From Candidatus Woesearchaeota archaeon (GTDB taxonomy: Archaea > Nanobdellota > Nanobdellia > Woesearchaeales > GW2011-AR4), in NCBI GenBank assembly GCA_016211245.1, contig JACQSQ010000041.1:1-8197 (forward strand): a stretch of DNA of 8,197 nt, read 5' to 3'. Made by a program: the position numbers and the translations under genes. Of this stretch, positions 1-6,201 are shown piece by piece (the first letter of the stretch is position 1; each line of letters starts with the position of its first letter). Under the pieces are notes generated by a model. That model was not told where the DNA came from. It made no database searches and saw only the letters and a program-made list of their open reading frames with translations.

Positions 1-1025
1 AAAACCTGGTCCAGGTGGATTATGGCATAAATATTGCCTCCAAACCAGTAGTTTGAGCCAATTCCTATATGCGCTGTGCCTAAAGCCTTGTCATCGACAA
101 TCATCGCGCCTATGATCGAAGCTTTTGGATTTAACCCAATTCCAAGCTCGCAGATTCTTCTAACGTTTCCTGGATTTTTTGCGACAGAAGCTGCCCATTT
201 CAATGTAGCTTCCAATTGCTTGGCCTCTTCTCCGCCTTTTATGTCTGTTATCTCCCCGTCCTTAATTGTCAAGTCTATGGGCTTTTTTATCAATATCGTG
301 TGCTCATGCGTTCTGGAGCTGCCGTCAATCACGACCCTTCCTTCAACCCCCTTGCCGTTTGGAGGGGTATAAACCTCTCCGGCTGGCAAATTGCCCCCTG
401 TCCCCGGCATAGTATAATTTCCATCAGCAGCTATCGCCCTTATTCCGGCTTTGTTGTAAAACAAATCAGTTCCCAAAGGAGTAGTTATATGTATCTCTTT
501 TGCCTTTTCCAGCTTCTGCCGCATTTCCTCATGCTGCACCTGCAATGGCCTGTAGTTCACATCAATAGCATTCATTATCAGCTCTATGTTGCTTGTTGCC
601 AGGTCTCCAAGGCTCATTGCCGAGACAAACCTGTGGTTTTTCTTTGCAACCCACCTCCTGAAGCTTTTTCCAAGCTCTTTTATATTACCGAGCTTGTCAG
701 ACATGTTGAGGATTATTATATTGCCCGGCCTAAGCTCTGACAGATTTCTGACAACAATCTCATCGGAAACATCTCCTCGCGATTTTACATTCTGCAGAAT
801 CAGTTTTGCATCAAGCTTTAGCTGCTCTGCCGCAAGATAATAGGCAGCGGACATTACAGCAGCCACATTCCTGTTCTCGTAGCCTGTGTCCCCCACTATC
901 AGGACTTTTTCATCCTTAACTCCCAAGCACGGGGTAAAAACTTTTTTCAAAGAAAGCGATACTCTATGGGTCAAATCATAGAGATTATTCTCCTTAAGCC
1001 ATTTCAATGATTCACGAGTTTCCAT
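1..1025 (-). CDS. M29-type leucyl aminopeptidase (metallopeptidase), C-terminus beyond the window
   Basis: The minus strand is open from ATG at 1025 to the left edge (341 codons, no stop), so the last few dozen residues are missing. The protein resembles the M29 aminopeptidases (AmpS/aminopeptidase T, COG2309), cytosolic two-metal enzymes that remove N-terminal residues from peptides. The motifs occur in family order: NLPAGEVYTPP (E217), then CELGIGLNPKA (E293), DDKALGTAHIGIGSN (H319) and HLD (H337, D339). These correspond to the metal-binding Glu, Glu, His, His and Asp of the family. The N-terminal half (about residues 1-200) is the less conserved cap domain. The start fits a leaderless transcript: a TTTTTAAAA box lies 28 bases upstream. 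The gene has its own promoter despite following the phospholipase on the same strand. The substrate is not predictable from sequence. Confidence 0.9.
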   Translation of the reverse strand, partial: METRESLKWLKENNLYDLTHRVSLSLKKVFTPCLGVKDEKVLIVGDTGYENRNVAAVMSAAYYLAAEQLKLDAKLILQNVKSRGDVSDEIVVRNLSELRPGNIIILNMSDKLGNIKELGKSFRRWVAKKNHRFVSAMSLGDLATSNIELIMNAIDVNYRPLQVQHEEMRQKLEKAKEIHITTPLGTDLFYNKAGIRAIAADGNYTMPGTGGNLPAGEVYTPPNGKGVEGRVVIDGSSRTHEHTILIKKPIDLTIKDGEITDIKGGEEAKQLEATLKWAASVAKNPGNVRRICELGIGLNPKASIIGAMIVDDKALGTAHIGIGSNYWFGGNIYAIIHLDQV

Positions 1026-1048
1026 TAAGGTTGTAGAAGAAAAGATTG

Positions 1049-1059
1049 TTTTAAAAAGG
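1049..1059 (-). promoter_or_regulatory. TATA box of the aminopeptidase gene
   Basis: On the minus strand this reads CCTTTTTAAAA, centred 28 bases before the ATG at 1025. That spacing would put transcription start at or just before the start codon. Confidence 0.5.
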
Positions 1060-1091
1060 TTTTGATAGAATGTCGTAGCAATTTAACAAAA

Positions 1092-1976
1092 TCAATTTAA
1101 AAAAATTTTTACAATTTTAGCAACGTCAACTCCTTCTTTGTGAGATTGCTTCAATTTAGACCTGTTTAACGTCCAAGATTGGACTGGATTATTTTTTGAT
1201 GGGCATACCAAAAGAATCTTATTATTATTTTTGGCAATTTTTAAATTTCTCCTTATGCTTGATTCCCGCTGCATAAAGCATTTATAAAAAGCACTTCGGA
1301 ACATAGCATTTGCCACAGTACCTTCAAAAATATTTTTAACATAATGCCAAAGATTTCTATCTGTGGATAGGTTGAAAACAGCTACAATTTTTCTATTAGG
1401 GTTGAGTTTAAGCAAGTAATCTAAACCCAATGGTTCTTTTATGGCAGCATCAACATATTTTCTATTCTGCGGTGTGGGGAAATAATAGGGTAAAGTGCTA
1501 CAACTGGATGATAATAATTGAATAATGTTGCCTTTGCGAAGGTCTATATACTCTATTTTCATATTGTTAGTGTTTAGTAATTTCACATATAATGGTATTT
1601 TTTGTTTTCTTAATTTATCAATATTCAGCACTTTTTTGTTCTCGGCAACCCAAATAAGCCTGTCAAGATTCATAGCATTTACAATTTTATTAAAGTTTAT
1701 AGGATATACATAACCATTCCAAATTCTCTGGATTGCGCCAAAAGGTATATTTCTCCTTAAGAGAAAGTTATCTGTAAGGTCTTCCCAATAAATCCTGGAA
1801 CCTAACATTGACTGATGTGTTAAGAAATATGCGCCATTGAAAGTGCCTGCTGAACAGCCGCATACAGCTTCGAATGAATCATATAAATCCATCTTTTGTA
1901 GTCCAGTAACGACTCCAGCACCAAAAACACCCATCATGCCGCCTCCGCCCAGATACAGAATGGCTTTCTTCCCCAT
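1092..1976 (-). CDS. Patatin-like phospholipase (serine acyl hydrolase)
   Basis: This is a patatin-family lipid acyl hydrolase of 294 residues, which uses a Ser-Asp dyad to cleave acyl chains from phospholipids or related esters. The glycine-rich oxyanion loop is at residues 10-16 (GGGGMMG) and the nucleophile elbow GCSAG carries Ser42. The second conserved block, SSSCSTLPYYF, is followed by YVDAA with Asp176 as the likely dyad partner; the usual D-G-G/A appears here as D-A-A. No signal peptide is visible, so it probably acts in the cytoplasm or at the inner membrane face. I place the start at 1976, not at the in-frame ATG at 2024. The shorter form begins MGKKAILYLGGGG as usual for the family, and a TATA box lies 29 bases upstream. 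The longer start would sit in the promoter of the divergent gene. Downstream, a T7 run on the minus strand inside the last codons may help termination. Confidence 0.9.
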   Translation of the reverse strand: MGKKAILYLGGGGMMGVFGAGVVTGLQKMDLYDSFEAVCGCSAGTFNGAYFLTHQSMLGSRIYWEDLTDNFLLRRNIPFGAIQRIWNGYVYPINFNKIVNAMNLDRLIWVAENKKVLNIDKLRKQKIPLYVKLLNTNNMKIEYIDLRKGNIIQLLSSSCSTLPYYFPTPQNRKYVDAAIKEPLGLDYLLKLNPNRKIVAVFNLSTDRNLWHYVKNIFEGTVANAMFRSAFYKCFMQRESSIRRNLKIAKNNNKILLVCPSKNNPVQSWTLNRSKLKQSHKEGVDVAKIVKIFLN

Positions 1977-2000
1977 AGAATGGATGTTGAATATAACTTT

Positions 2001-2010
2001 ATTAATAAAA
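2001..2010 (-). promoter_or_regulatory. TATA box of the patatin gene
   Basis: The minus strand reads TTTTATTAAT, centred about 29 bases upstream of the ATG at 1976. It is the main argument for the shorter start of the phospholipase. Confidence 0.5.
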
Positions 2011-2023
2011 TTTTCCGAAAACA

Positions 2024-2031
2024 TTTTATAT
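2024..2031 (+). promoter_or_regulatory. TATA box of the alpha/beta hydrolase gene
   Basis: TTTTATAT is centred about 24 bases before the ATG at 2052. It overlaps the upstream in-frame ATG (2024, minus strand) of the patatin gene, which argues against that longer patatin start. Confidence 0.5.
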
Positions 2032-2051
2032 CATGAAAGAAAAGTAATAAT

Positions 2052-2900
2052 ATGCAGCTTGTATTCAAAATTTTGCTTTTTATTATATTGTTTTTGATAA
2101 TTTTCTCGCTATTGGCTTTCTATATGTCAATACGCCCAATAAAAATAATAACAAGATTAGAGCCTTCGGATTTAGGATTGGAGCATGAAGAGGTTTATTT
2201 TAAAAGCAAAGACGGTATAAAATTAAGCGGCTGGCTTATTCCAAACAATAAAACGAGAACAACTATTATCGTAATGCACGGCTATCCTGCCGACAAGGCG
2301 AACTTGCTTGGCATTGCCGAATTTCTGGCTAAAGACTTCAATGTTTTCCTGTTTGACTTCAGGAGTTTCGGGAAAAGCGAGGGAAGATATACAACTGTTG
2401 GCTATCTCGAAAAGAATGACTTATTAGGGGCAATTGAGTATTTGGAAAAAGAAAAGAATCTTACGAAAATAGGGCTTTATGGCTTTTCTTTGGGCGGTGC
2501 TGTTGCATTGATGACCAGCCATAAAAATGTAAAAGCAATTGTGACAGACAGCGCTTATGCAAAGCTAAGCCATATGGCTGAGCACATGTACAGCCCGTTT
2601 TTAATTTTAAAGTATCCATTGGCTTATTTGGCAAAACTTTACGGATTGGTTTTTTTGAGAATAGATATCAATGATGTCAATCCAGTCGAGGATATAAAAA
2701 ACATCAAAGCGCCAATTTTAATAATACATGCACAGAAGGATTCTCAAATCCCGGTGGGCGAAGCTTATTTGCTGCACGAAGCAAACCAAAAAGCGGAGTT
2801 TTGGATTGTCAAGAATGCAGACCATGGTATGAGCCATGCTGTGAATCCAGAGGAATACGAAAGAAAAGTTGTTGAGTTTTTTAGGGAAAACATAAAGTAA
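2052..2900 (+). CDS. Membrane-anchored alpha/beta hydrolase
   Basis: This 282-residue serine hydrolase resembles the COG1073 group (FrsA/YqkD-like, esterase or acyl-hydrolase relatives). A hydrophobic anchor covers about residues 5-24. The catalytic fold follows: HGYPA (His76, oxyanion region), FDFRSFGKSEG, the nucleophile elbow GFSLGG with Ser146, then IIHAQKDSQIP with Asp230 and ADHGMSH with His258, giving a complete Ser-Asp-His triad. The topology is unclear, because basic residues occur both before (K6) and after (R29, K31, R35) the anchor; the enzyme could face either side. It is transcribed divergently from the patatin-like phospholipase across 75 bases, and the two may share a role in lipid or ester breakdown, which is inference. 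The substrate is not predictable. The start has a TATA box 24 bases upstream and no clear Shine-Dalgarno, consistent with a leaderless message. Confidence 0.88.
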   Translation: MQLVFKILLFIILFLIIFSLLAFYMSIRPIKIITRLEPSDLGLEHEEVYFKSKDGIKLSGWLIPNNKTRTTIIVMHGYPADKANLLGIAEFLAKDFNVFLFDFRSFGKSEGRYTTVGYLEKNDLLGAIEYLEKEKNLTKIGLYGFSLGGAVALMTSHKNVKAIVTDSAYAKLSHMAEHMYSPFLILKYPLAYLAKLYGLVFLRIDINDVNPVEDIKNIKAPILIIHAQKDSQIPVGEAYLLHEANQKAEFWIVKNADHGMSHAVNPEEYERKVVEFFRENIK

Positions 2901-2923
2901 TATGTCATTTTTAAGTGATAAAA

Positions 2924-2938
2924 TAAAAAGGTTTAAAA
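2924..2938 (+). promoter_or_regulatory. BRE and TATA box of the 342-residue gene
   Basis: A purine-rich stretch (AAAAAGG) followed by TTTAAAAA at 2931-2938 resembles a BRE plus TATA element. Transcription would start near 2961, leaving a leader of about 17 bases that contains the GGAG at 2966-2969. Confidence 0.45.
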
Positions 2939-2977
2939 ACACGATTCATTTCTTGCAGTTTTAATGGAGCGGTTTAA

Positions 2978-4006
2978 ATGGCGGACTTAGAAGATTTGGC
3001 ATTAAGCGCACAGTTTCATAGAGACCAGTTCTTTAGAGATGATTGGTTTAGTATGGTCCTTGATGAATTTAAAAGAGAAAGAGGTATTGACGCGCGAACT
3101 TACTTGACCGTGAGAATATCAGATTTTCTCAAGCGCAGAAAAATTGATCCGCAATATGATGTTCAAGCACTTGCAGAAATTAATCGAGATGATGTCAGTC
3201 TTTTAGGGGCTGCTTATCATATTGGCCGTAAAGGCTTTTTGACAAATCACGATACAATATTGCCTGGAGAATCTAGTCCTATGGATGCAAGCGCTTTCGT
3301 AGGCAATGTGCTTAGTTATCTGGAGCCTTTGGACAATTCTAAAGCAGCCACATTCTTGGAAAACATATGCGATGTATGCAGTAAAGATACGCAATTACAG
3401 CAAATTGTCGCTGCTGCAGTTTTCGAGATTCTTCCTGCGGTAATGCACAGATACAGTATGCAATTGTCTGAAATACAAATTAGTGGGAAGCCTGCAAAAG
3501 TGATTGGTGAGGAAGAAGTAAGGCTTAAGGAATGGTACAGCACTAGTTTAAATAGATTTGTACAGTATGTGAATCAAGCAATAAGATCCCATAGAAACCT
3601 GACATTAGCCGAGTTTGGACAATATGTCGGAATACAATTCGGTAATGGAGAAACTGCTACAGACAAGGGAAATGGAGATGCTAAATTGACTTCCGACTAT
3701 GTGACAATAGTGCTAAGACAATGTGGTAATAACTATCCCAAAGCGATAGAACGAATAGAAAAAGAGTTTGGCCCAATTGCTGCAGTTGATTGGGATGCCA
3801 CTCATGATAGAGATGCATGTAGAATACCTTTACATATAGGAGGTAAGCGAGTCCAGCTTCAATTTAACAGAAAAGCAGTAGATGGCCATCTGAATGCACT
3901 CTTCGTGCACATGTGTGATTATGCTGCAGCGAAGCCAGACGTTGATCAGTCTTATGCTGCCATAAGCAGAAAAGCAAGACCAAGCATTGAAGCTCATTTT
4001 AGATAA
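2978..4006 (+). CDS. Unrecognised 342-residue soluble protein
   Basis: I do not recognise a family. The start is supported by GGAG at 2966-2969, eight bases before the ATG, and by an upstream TATA box. The protein has no signal peptide, membrane segment, zinc motif or nucleotide-binding loop that I can see. Residues 1-60 are charged and probably helical. Residues about 70-210 look alpha-helical with alternating small hydrophobic residues. Residues about 215-235 form a glycine- and charge-rich linker (FGNGETATDKGNGD). The last 100 residues, with VDWDATHDRDACRIPLHIGGKRVQLQF, look like an alpha/beta domain. Five cysteines are scattered without pairs. Arginine and alanine are commoner, and lysine rarer, than in neighbouring proteins, with more CGN arginine codons. 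This hints at a different history or an acquired gene, but I did not compute statistics. It has its own promoter, and a T-rich stretch follows the stop. Confidence 0.75.
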   Translation: MADLEDLALSAQFHRDQFFRDDWFSMVLDEFKRERGIDARTYLTVRISDFLKRRKIDPQYDVQALAEINRDDVSLLGAAYHIGRKGFLTNHDTILPGESSPMDASAFVGNVLSYLEPLDNSKAATFLENICDVCSKDTQLQQIVAAAVFEILPAVMHRYSMQLSEIQISGKPAKVIGEEEVRLKEWYSTSLNRFVQYVNQAIRSHRNLTLAEFGQYVGIQFGNGETATDKGNGDAKLTSDYVTIVLRQCGNNYPKAIERIEKEFGPIAAVDWDATHDRDACRIPLHIGGKRVQLQFNRKAVDGHLNALFVHMCDYAAAKPDVDQSYAAISRKARPSIEAHFR

Positions 4007-4016
4007 TTTTTCAGAA

Positions 4017-4030
4017 ATATTTTTATTTTT
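4017..4030 (+). promoter_or_regulatory. Probable TATA box of the zinc-ribbon regulator, within a T-rich stretch
   Basis: The run ATATTTTTATTTTT is centred about 26 bases before the ATG at 4049. It may also act as the T-rich terminator of the preceding 342-residue gene, so the two functions overlap. Confidence 0.4.
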
Positions 4031-4048
4031 CTAAATGTTTGTATTTAT

Positions 4049-4321
4049 ATGACCCGCCGCCAGCAGATAATTGAGATTCTTGAAAATCAGAAGGCAACCG
4101 CGCAATATCTTGCTAATATTTTTGAAACTACGCTAAAGGAAATTCTGGAGGATTTTAAGCACATTGAAAAATCCATAAAACCAAAAAAACTTAAAATAAT
4201 TCCAGCATACTGCAAAAGCTGTAATTTTGTATTCAAGGAAAGAAGCAGGGTAAGCAAGCCAACAAAATGCCCGAAGTGCAGAAGCGAGTGGATTGAAACG
4301 CAAAGGTTTTACATAGGGTAA
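4049..4321 (+). CDS. HTH plus zinc-ribbon transcriptional regulator (COG3357-like)
   Basis: This 90-residue protein fits the archaeal group of predicted regulators with an N-terminal helix-turn-helix domain fused to a C-terminal zinc ribbon. Residues about 4-42 form the helical DNA-binding part, with QYLANIFETTLKEILEDF as the likely turn and recognition region. Residues 55-77 hold two zinc knuckles, CKSC (C55, C58) and CPKC (C74, C77), about 15 residues apart. The N-terminal arm is basic (MTRRQQ). It is probably a cytoplasmic DNA-binding protein; its target is unknown, and there is no operon partner on the same strand. The start is the only Met near the N-terminus and has a T-rich TATA-like region about 26 bases upstream. 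The stop lies one base from that of the convergent membrane-protein gene. Confidence 0.85.
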   Translation: MTRRQQIIEILENQKATAQYLANIFETTLKEILEDFKHIEKSIKPKKLKIIPAYCKSCNFVFKERSRVSKPTKCPKCRSEWIETQRFYIG

Positions 4322-4322
4322 A

Positions 4323-4883
4323 CTATTTCTTTTTAAGCCATTTTCTCTGTTTTAAGGTTATAGCTAGCGGCCCTATTGCAAAGCCAAATGTGAAAAATGA
4401 AGGAACTAAAAGGAATAAAGACAGTAACACCAAAAATGCCGCAAATGAATGGGCAATGCCGCTCTTGAGAGAGAATAGGGTAGTTTGTTTTATTTTGCCT
4501 GACAAAATCGAAGGATTTCTGTTGACGGCATTAAAAGTCATTATGTTCTGGAGATGCTTTGAGTTGATGTAAATAAACATGGAAAAAATCATGCCTTGTA
4601 TGAAATGATAGGTTGATTTGTGGAAGAATAGTATTTCATTATAACTTGCATAGTACAGAATGTAGACAAATATAGACACAAGGGCAACAGATAAAAGGTG
4701 CTTGAAATTGTATGTTGATTGATTTACGCTTTCCTTAAACATAGTATTTAATTCATAAGATTCTAACTTGATGTATTTGTAAGTTTTTTGCTTGTATAGT
4801 TTAAATCCCTTCATGGTAAGATAGTAGTCCAGCAGCATCAACATTGCAATCAGAAAAATGGTCAAGTATACATTTTGTATCAT
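4323..4883 (-). CDS. Conserved-looking membrane protein with about five transmembrane segments
   Basis: A 186-residue integral membrane protein of unknown function. Hydrophobic segments lie at about residues 5-22 (ending LLDYYLT), 61-80, 93-107, 140-160 and 162-178, with a basic tail (KQRKWLKKK). A loop between segments three and four carries FNAVNRNPSILSG, and the last segments are glycine- and proline-punctuated. The short DYYLT motif at the end of the first helix and the N-P...G loop are features I associate with uncharacterised archaeal membrane proteins; this is recollection, not a search. I choose the ATG at 4883 because it lies 28 bases from the TATA box at 4907-4916. The ATG two codons upstream at 4889 lies only 22 bases away and is the alternative. 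The gene diverges from the HAD phosphatase and converges with the zinc-ribbon gene. Confidence 0.8.
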   Translation of the reverse strand: MIQNVYLTIFLIAMLMLLDYYLTMKGFKLYKQKTYKYIKLESYELNTMFKESVNQSTYNFKHLLSVALVSIFVYILYYASYNEILFFHKSTYHFIQGMIFSMFIYINSKHLQNIMTFNAVNRNPSILSGKIKQTTLFSLKSGIAHSFAAFLVLLSLFLLVPSFFTFGFAIGPLAITLKQRKWLKKK

Positions 4884-4906
4884 AGTCATTATAAACTCAC
4901 GAAAGG

Positions 4907-4916
4907 TATATAAAAA
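4907..4916. promoter_or_regulatory. Shared bidirectional TATA box
   Basis: TATATAAAAA on the plus strand reads TTTTTATATA on the minus strand, with a self-complementary TATATA core at 4907-4912. Its centre is about 27 bases from the plus-strand ATG at 4937 (HAD phosphatase) and 28 from the minus-strand ATG at 4883 (membrane protein). No other good TATA box lies in the 53-base gap. Confidence 0.5.
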
Positions 4917-4936
4917 CTTTGCCTTTAGCTATTCTT

Positions 4937-5602
4937 ATGATCAAATCCGTTATCTTCGACTTGGACAACACCTTGATAGATTTCCTTAGAATGAAAAATC
5001 TCAGCTGCGATGCTGCCGTTTCTGCAATGATTGGGGCTGGATTGGATGTGAATAAAGAGGAAGCCATGAATGAGGTATCCGAACTTTATAAGCAATATGG
5101 AATGGAAGACAAGCTCGTTTTCCAGAGATTGCTGGAAAAATTGGCAGGCAATGTCAATTATGAAATTCTCGCAAGCGGGATAGTTGCTTATAGAAGGGTA
5201 AGGGCTAGCTTTCTGGAGCCATACCCAAACGTAAGCAAGGTGCTATATGAGTTAAAGCAAAAAGGGATAAGGATTGCAATTGTCTCAGATGCCCCAAGGC
5301 TAAAGGCGTGGATAAGGCTCGTGTCAATGAAAATCAACCACTATTTTGATTTGGTGGTCACGTTTGATGACACTGGAGAGTATAAACCGAGCAACAAGCC
5401 ATTTAAGGTTGTATTTGACAAGCTGAATTTAAATCCCGAAGAGTGCCTGATGGTGGGAGACTGGCCGGAAAGAGACATAAAAGGAGCAAAGCAGCTTGGT
5501 ATGCTTACATGCTTTGCTAAATATGGCAATCCAAAAGCCAATGCTCCTGAAGCTGATTATGAAATAAATGATATTAAGGAATTGCTGGAGATTGTTGAAT
5601 AG
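4937..5602 (+). CDS. HAD-superfamily phosphatase
   Basis: A 221-residue haloacid-dehalogenase-type hydrolase of the COG1011 kind, probably a small-molecule phosphatase acting through an aspartyl-phosphate in the cytosol. All four motifs are present: DLDNT at the N-terminus (nucleophile D8, acid/base D10), SDAP with S117, K150 in EYKPSNKPF, and GDWPERD with D175 and D180 for Mg2+ binding. A helical cap covers about residues 15-90. I place the start at ATG 4937, giving MIKSVIFDLDNT, the usual N-terminus for the family. It lies about 27 bases from the TATA box at 4907-4916, so the message is probably leaderless. An in-frame TTG at 4919 would add six residues but lies within the region expected to be upstream of transcription start. 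The substrate is unknown. Confidence 0.9.
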   Translation: MIKSVIFDLDNTLIDFLRMKNLSCDAAVSAMIGAGLDVNKEEAMNEVSELYKQYGMEDKLVFQRLLEKLAGNVNYEILASGIVAYRRVRASFLEPYPNVSKVLYELKQKGIRIAIVSDAPRLKAWIRLVSMKINHYFDLVVTFDDTGEYKPSNKPFKVVFDKLNLNPEECLMVGDWPERDIKGAKQLGMLTCFAKYGNPKANAPEADYEINDIKELLEIVE

Positions 5603-5616
5603 TCCTATTACCAAAA

Positions 5617-5631
5617 AGTAATGAATTTACT
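5617..5631. repeat. Small inverted repeat between HAD and DUF5679 genes
   Basis: AGTAA-TGAAT-TTACT is a perfect five-base inverted repeat, 18 bases upstream of the TATA box at 5649. It could be an operator or a weak hairpin. It is short enough to be chance. Confidence 0.2.
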
Positions 5632-5648
5632 CGTAAATAACCCAAATC

Positions 5649-5656
5649 TTTATATA
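5649..5656 (+). promoter_or_regulatory. TATA box of the DUF5679 gene
   Basis: TTTATATA predicts transcription start near 5680 and a leader of about 46 bases ending in a Shine-Dalgarno. The leader holds a direct repeat, GCTTAAAAT at 5683-5691 and 5702-5710. A weaker box, CTATAATT at 5693-5700, could alternatively give a nearly leaderless transcript. Confidence 0.45.
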
Positions 5657-5725
5657 TTACTTCTTATACTAGCTGCCCATAGGCTTAAAATCCTATAATT
5701 AGCTTAAAATTTATGAGGTGTGAGT

Positions 5726-5875
5726 ATGGCAAGAGGAAGATGCATGAAATGTAGGAAAGAAGTTGAAATCAAGGATGGCAAGGAAGTCACGATGAAGAAT
5801 GGAATGAGAGCTATGAAAGGCGTCTGTGGCACATGCGGCACTAAAGTTTTTAGGATTCTGGGAAAGGCTAAATAA
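5726..5875 (+). CDS. DUF5679 zinc-ribbon small protein
   Basis: This 49-residue protein begins MARGRCMKCRKEVEI and ends with VCGTCGTKVFRILGKAK. It matches the DUF5679 pattern: two CxxC knuckles (C6, C9 and C34, C37) around a central K-E-V-T-M-K-N-G segment, with G-T-K-V-F-R-I after the second knuckle. The fold is expected to be one small zinc ribbon; function is not established. The size is normal for the family, and the high Lys/Arg content would allow nucleic-acid binding, which is inference. The start is well supported: GAGGTG at 5715-5720 lies five bases before the ATG, one of the best Shine-Dalgarno sites in the window. Contrast this with the leaderless neighbours. No partner gene is in the same transcript. 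Confidence 0.88.
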   Translation: MARGRCMKCRKEVEIKDGKEVTMKNGMRAMKGVCGTCGTKVFRILGKAK

Positions 5876-5946
5876 GCCTTTCTATATTGTATATTCAAAT
5901 TAATTGATATTCCTTTGTTTATAGTTTATATGAATTATATAGGCAA

Positions 5947-5955
5947 TTTATAAAT
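5947..5955 (+). promoter_or_regulatory. TATA box of the structured RNA gene
   Basis: TTTATAAAT is identical to the box before the gene at 6320. Its centre is about 27 bases upstream of the GGGGG at 5979-5983, so transcription would start just before the first hairpin of the RNA. A second TATA-like stretch, TTGTATATAT at 5961-5970, would place the start inside that hairpin and is the less likely choice. Confidence 0.5.
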
Positions 5956-5978
5956 AAAACTTGTATATATCCTAATTT

Positions 5979-6201
5979 GGGGGTGCGTAGCTGTACCCAT
6001 TTATAGCTAAGATTGGCTGAATTGCAGATAACTGATTAATGCCAAGAGCGCTGGGCAAGCGAGCGCAAGTTAACTTGATGCCATCTATTGGCTAAACGTC
6101 AGCAGATGCAATCTTTAAATCCCTGCTTGCGTAAGGGGCTTATAACTAAAGCCAATCTTGCTGACAGCCAAAAGCTGGCTGGGCAACAGTGAAGCCCCTA
6201 C
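5979..6201 (+). ncRNA. Candidate structured non-coding RNA with pseudoknot, unknown class
   Basis: This segment has no convincing protein gene but many perfect helices. Hairpin 1: GGGTGC (5981-5986) with GTACCC (5993-5998), one G-U pair. Long outer helix: AAGATTGGCT (6009-6018) with AGCCAATCTT (6150-6159), ten pairs, extended by AGC/GCT past one bulge. Nested inside: ATTGCA/TGCAAT (6021-6026, 6107-6112), CTGA/TCAG (6032-6035, 6099-6102) and GCCAA/TTGGC (6041-6045, 6088-6092). At the tip are GCGCT/AGCGC (6048-6052, 6062-6066) and CAAG-TTAA-CTTG (6066-6077). Hairpin CAGCC/GGCTG is at 6165-6169 and 6177-6181. AGGGGCTT (6134-6141) pairs with AAGCCCCT (6192-6199), crossing the outer helix, so a pseudoknot. 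G+C in 6041-6100 is 32 of 60, against 10 of 60 in 5901-5960. I cannot match it to RNase P, SRP or other known RNAs. The 3' end is uncertain. Confidence 0.65.

Noticed and set aside
76..840. Open frames on the plus strand at 76-372, 216-740 and 586-840
   Set aside because: They lie opposite the aminopeptidase, which carries all its family motifs on the minus strand; the plus-strand translations show no domain.
2964..2990. Eight-codon open frame just before the 342-residue gene
   Set aside because: It overlaps the true Shine-Dalgarno and start in another frame, and nothing supports its translation.
5979..6201. RNase P RNA or SRP RNA
   Set aside because: A GGCTTAT stretch at 6138-6144 recalls the RNase P conserved region V, but no GAGGAAAGTCC-type region I is present and the order of pairing strands is wrong. 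No SRP helix 8 motif is seen.
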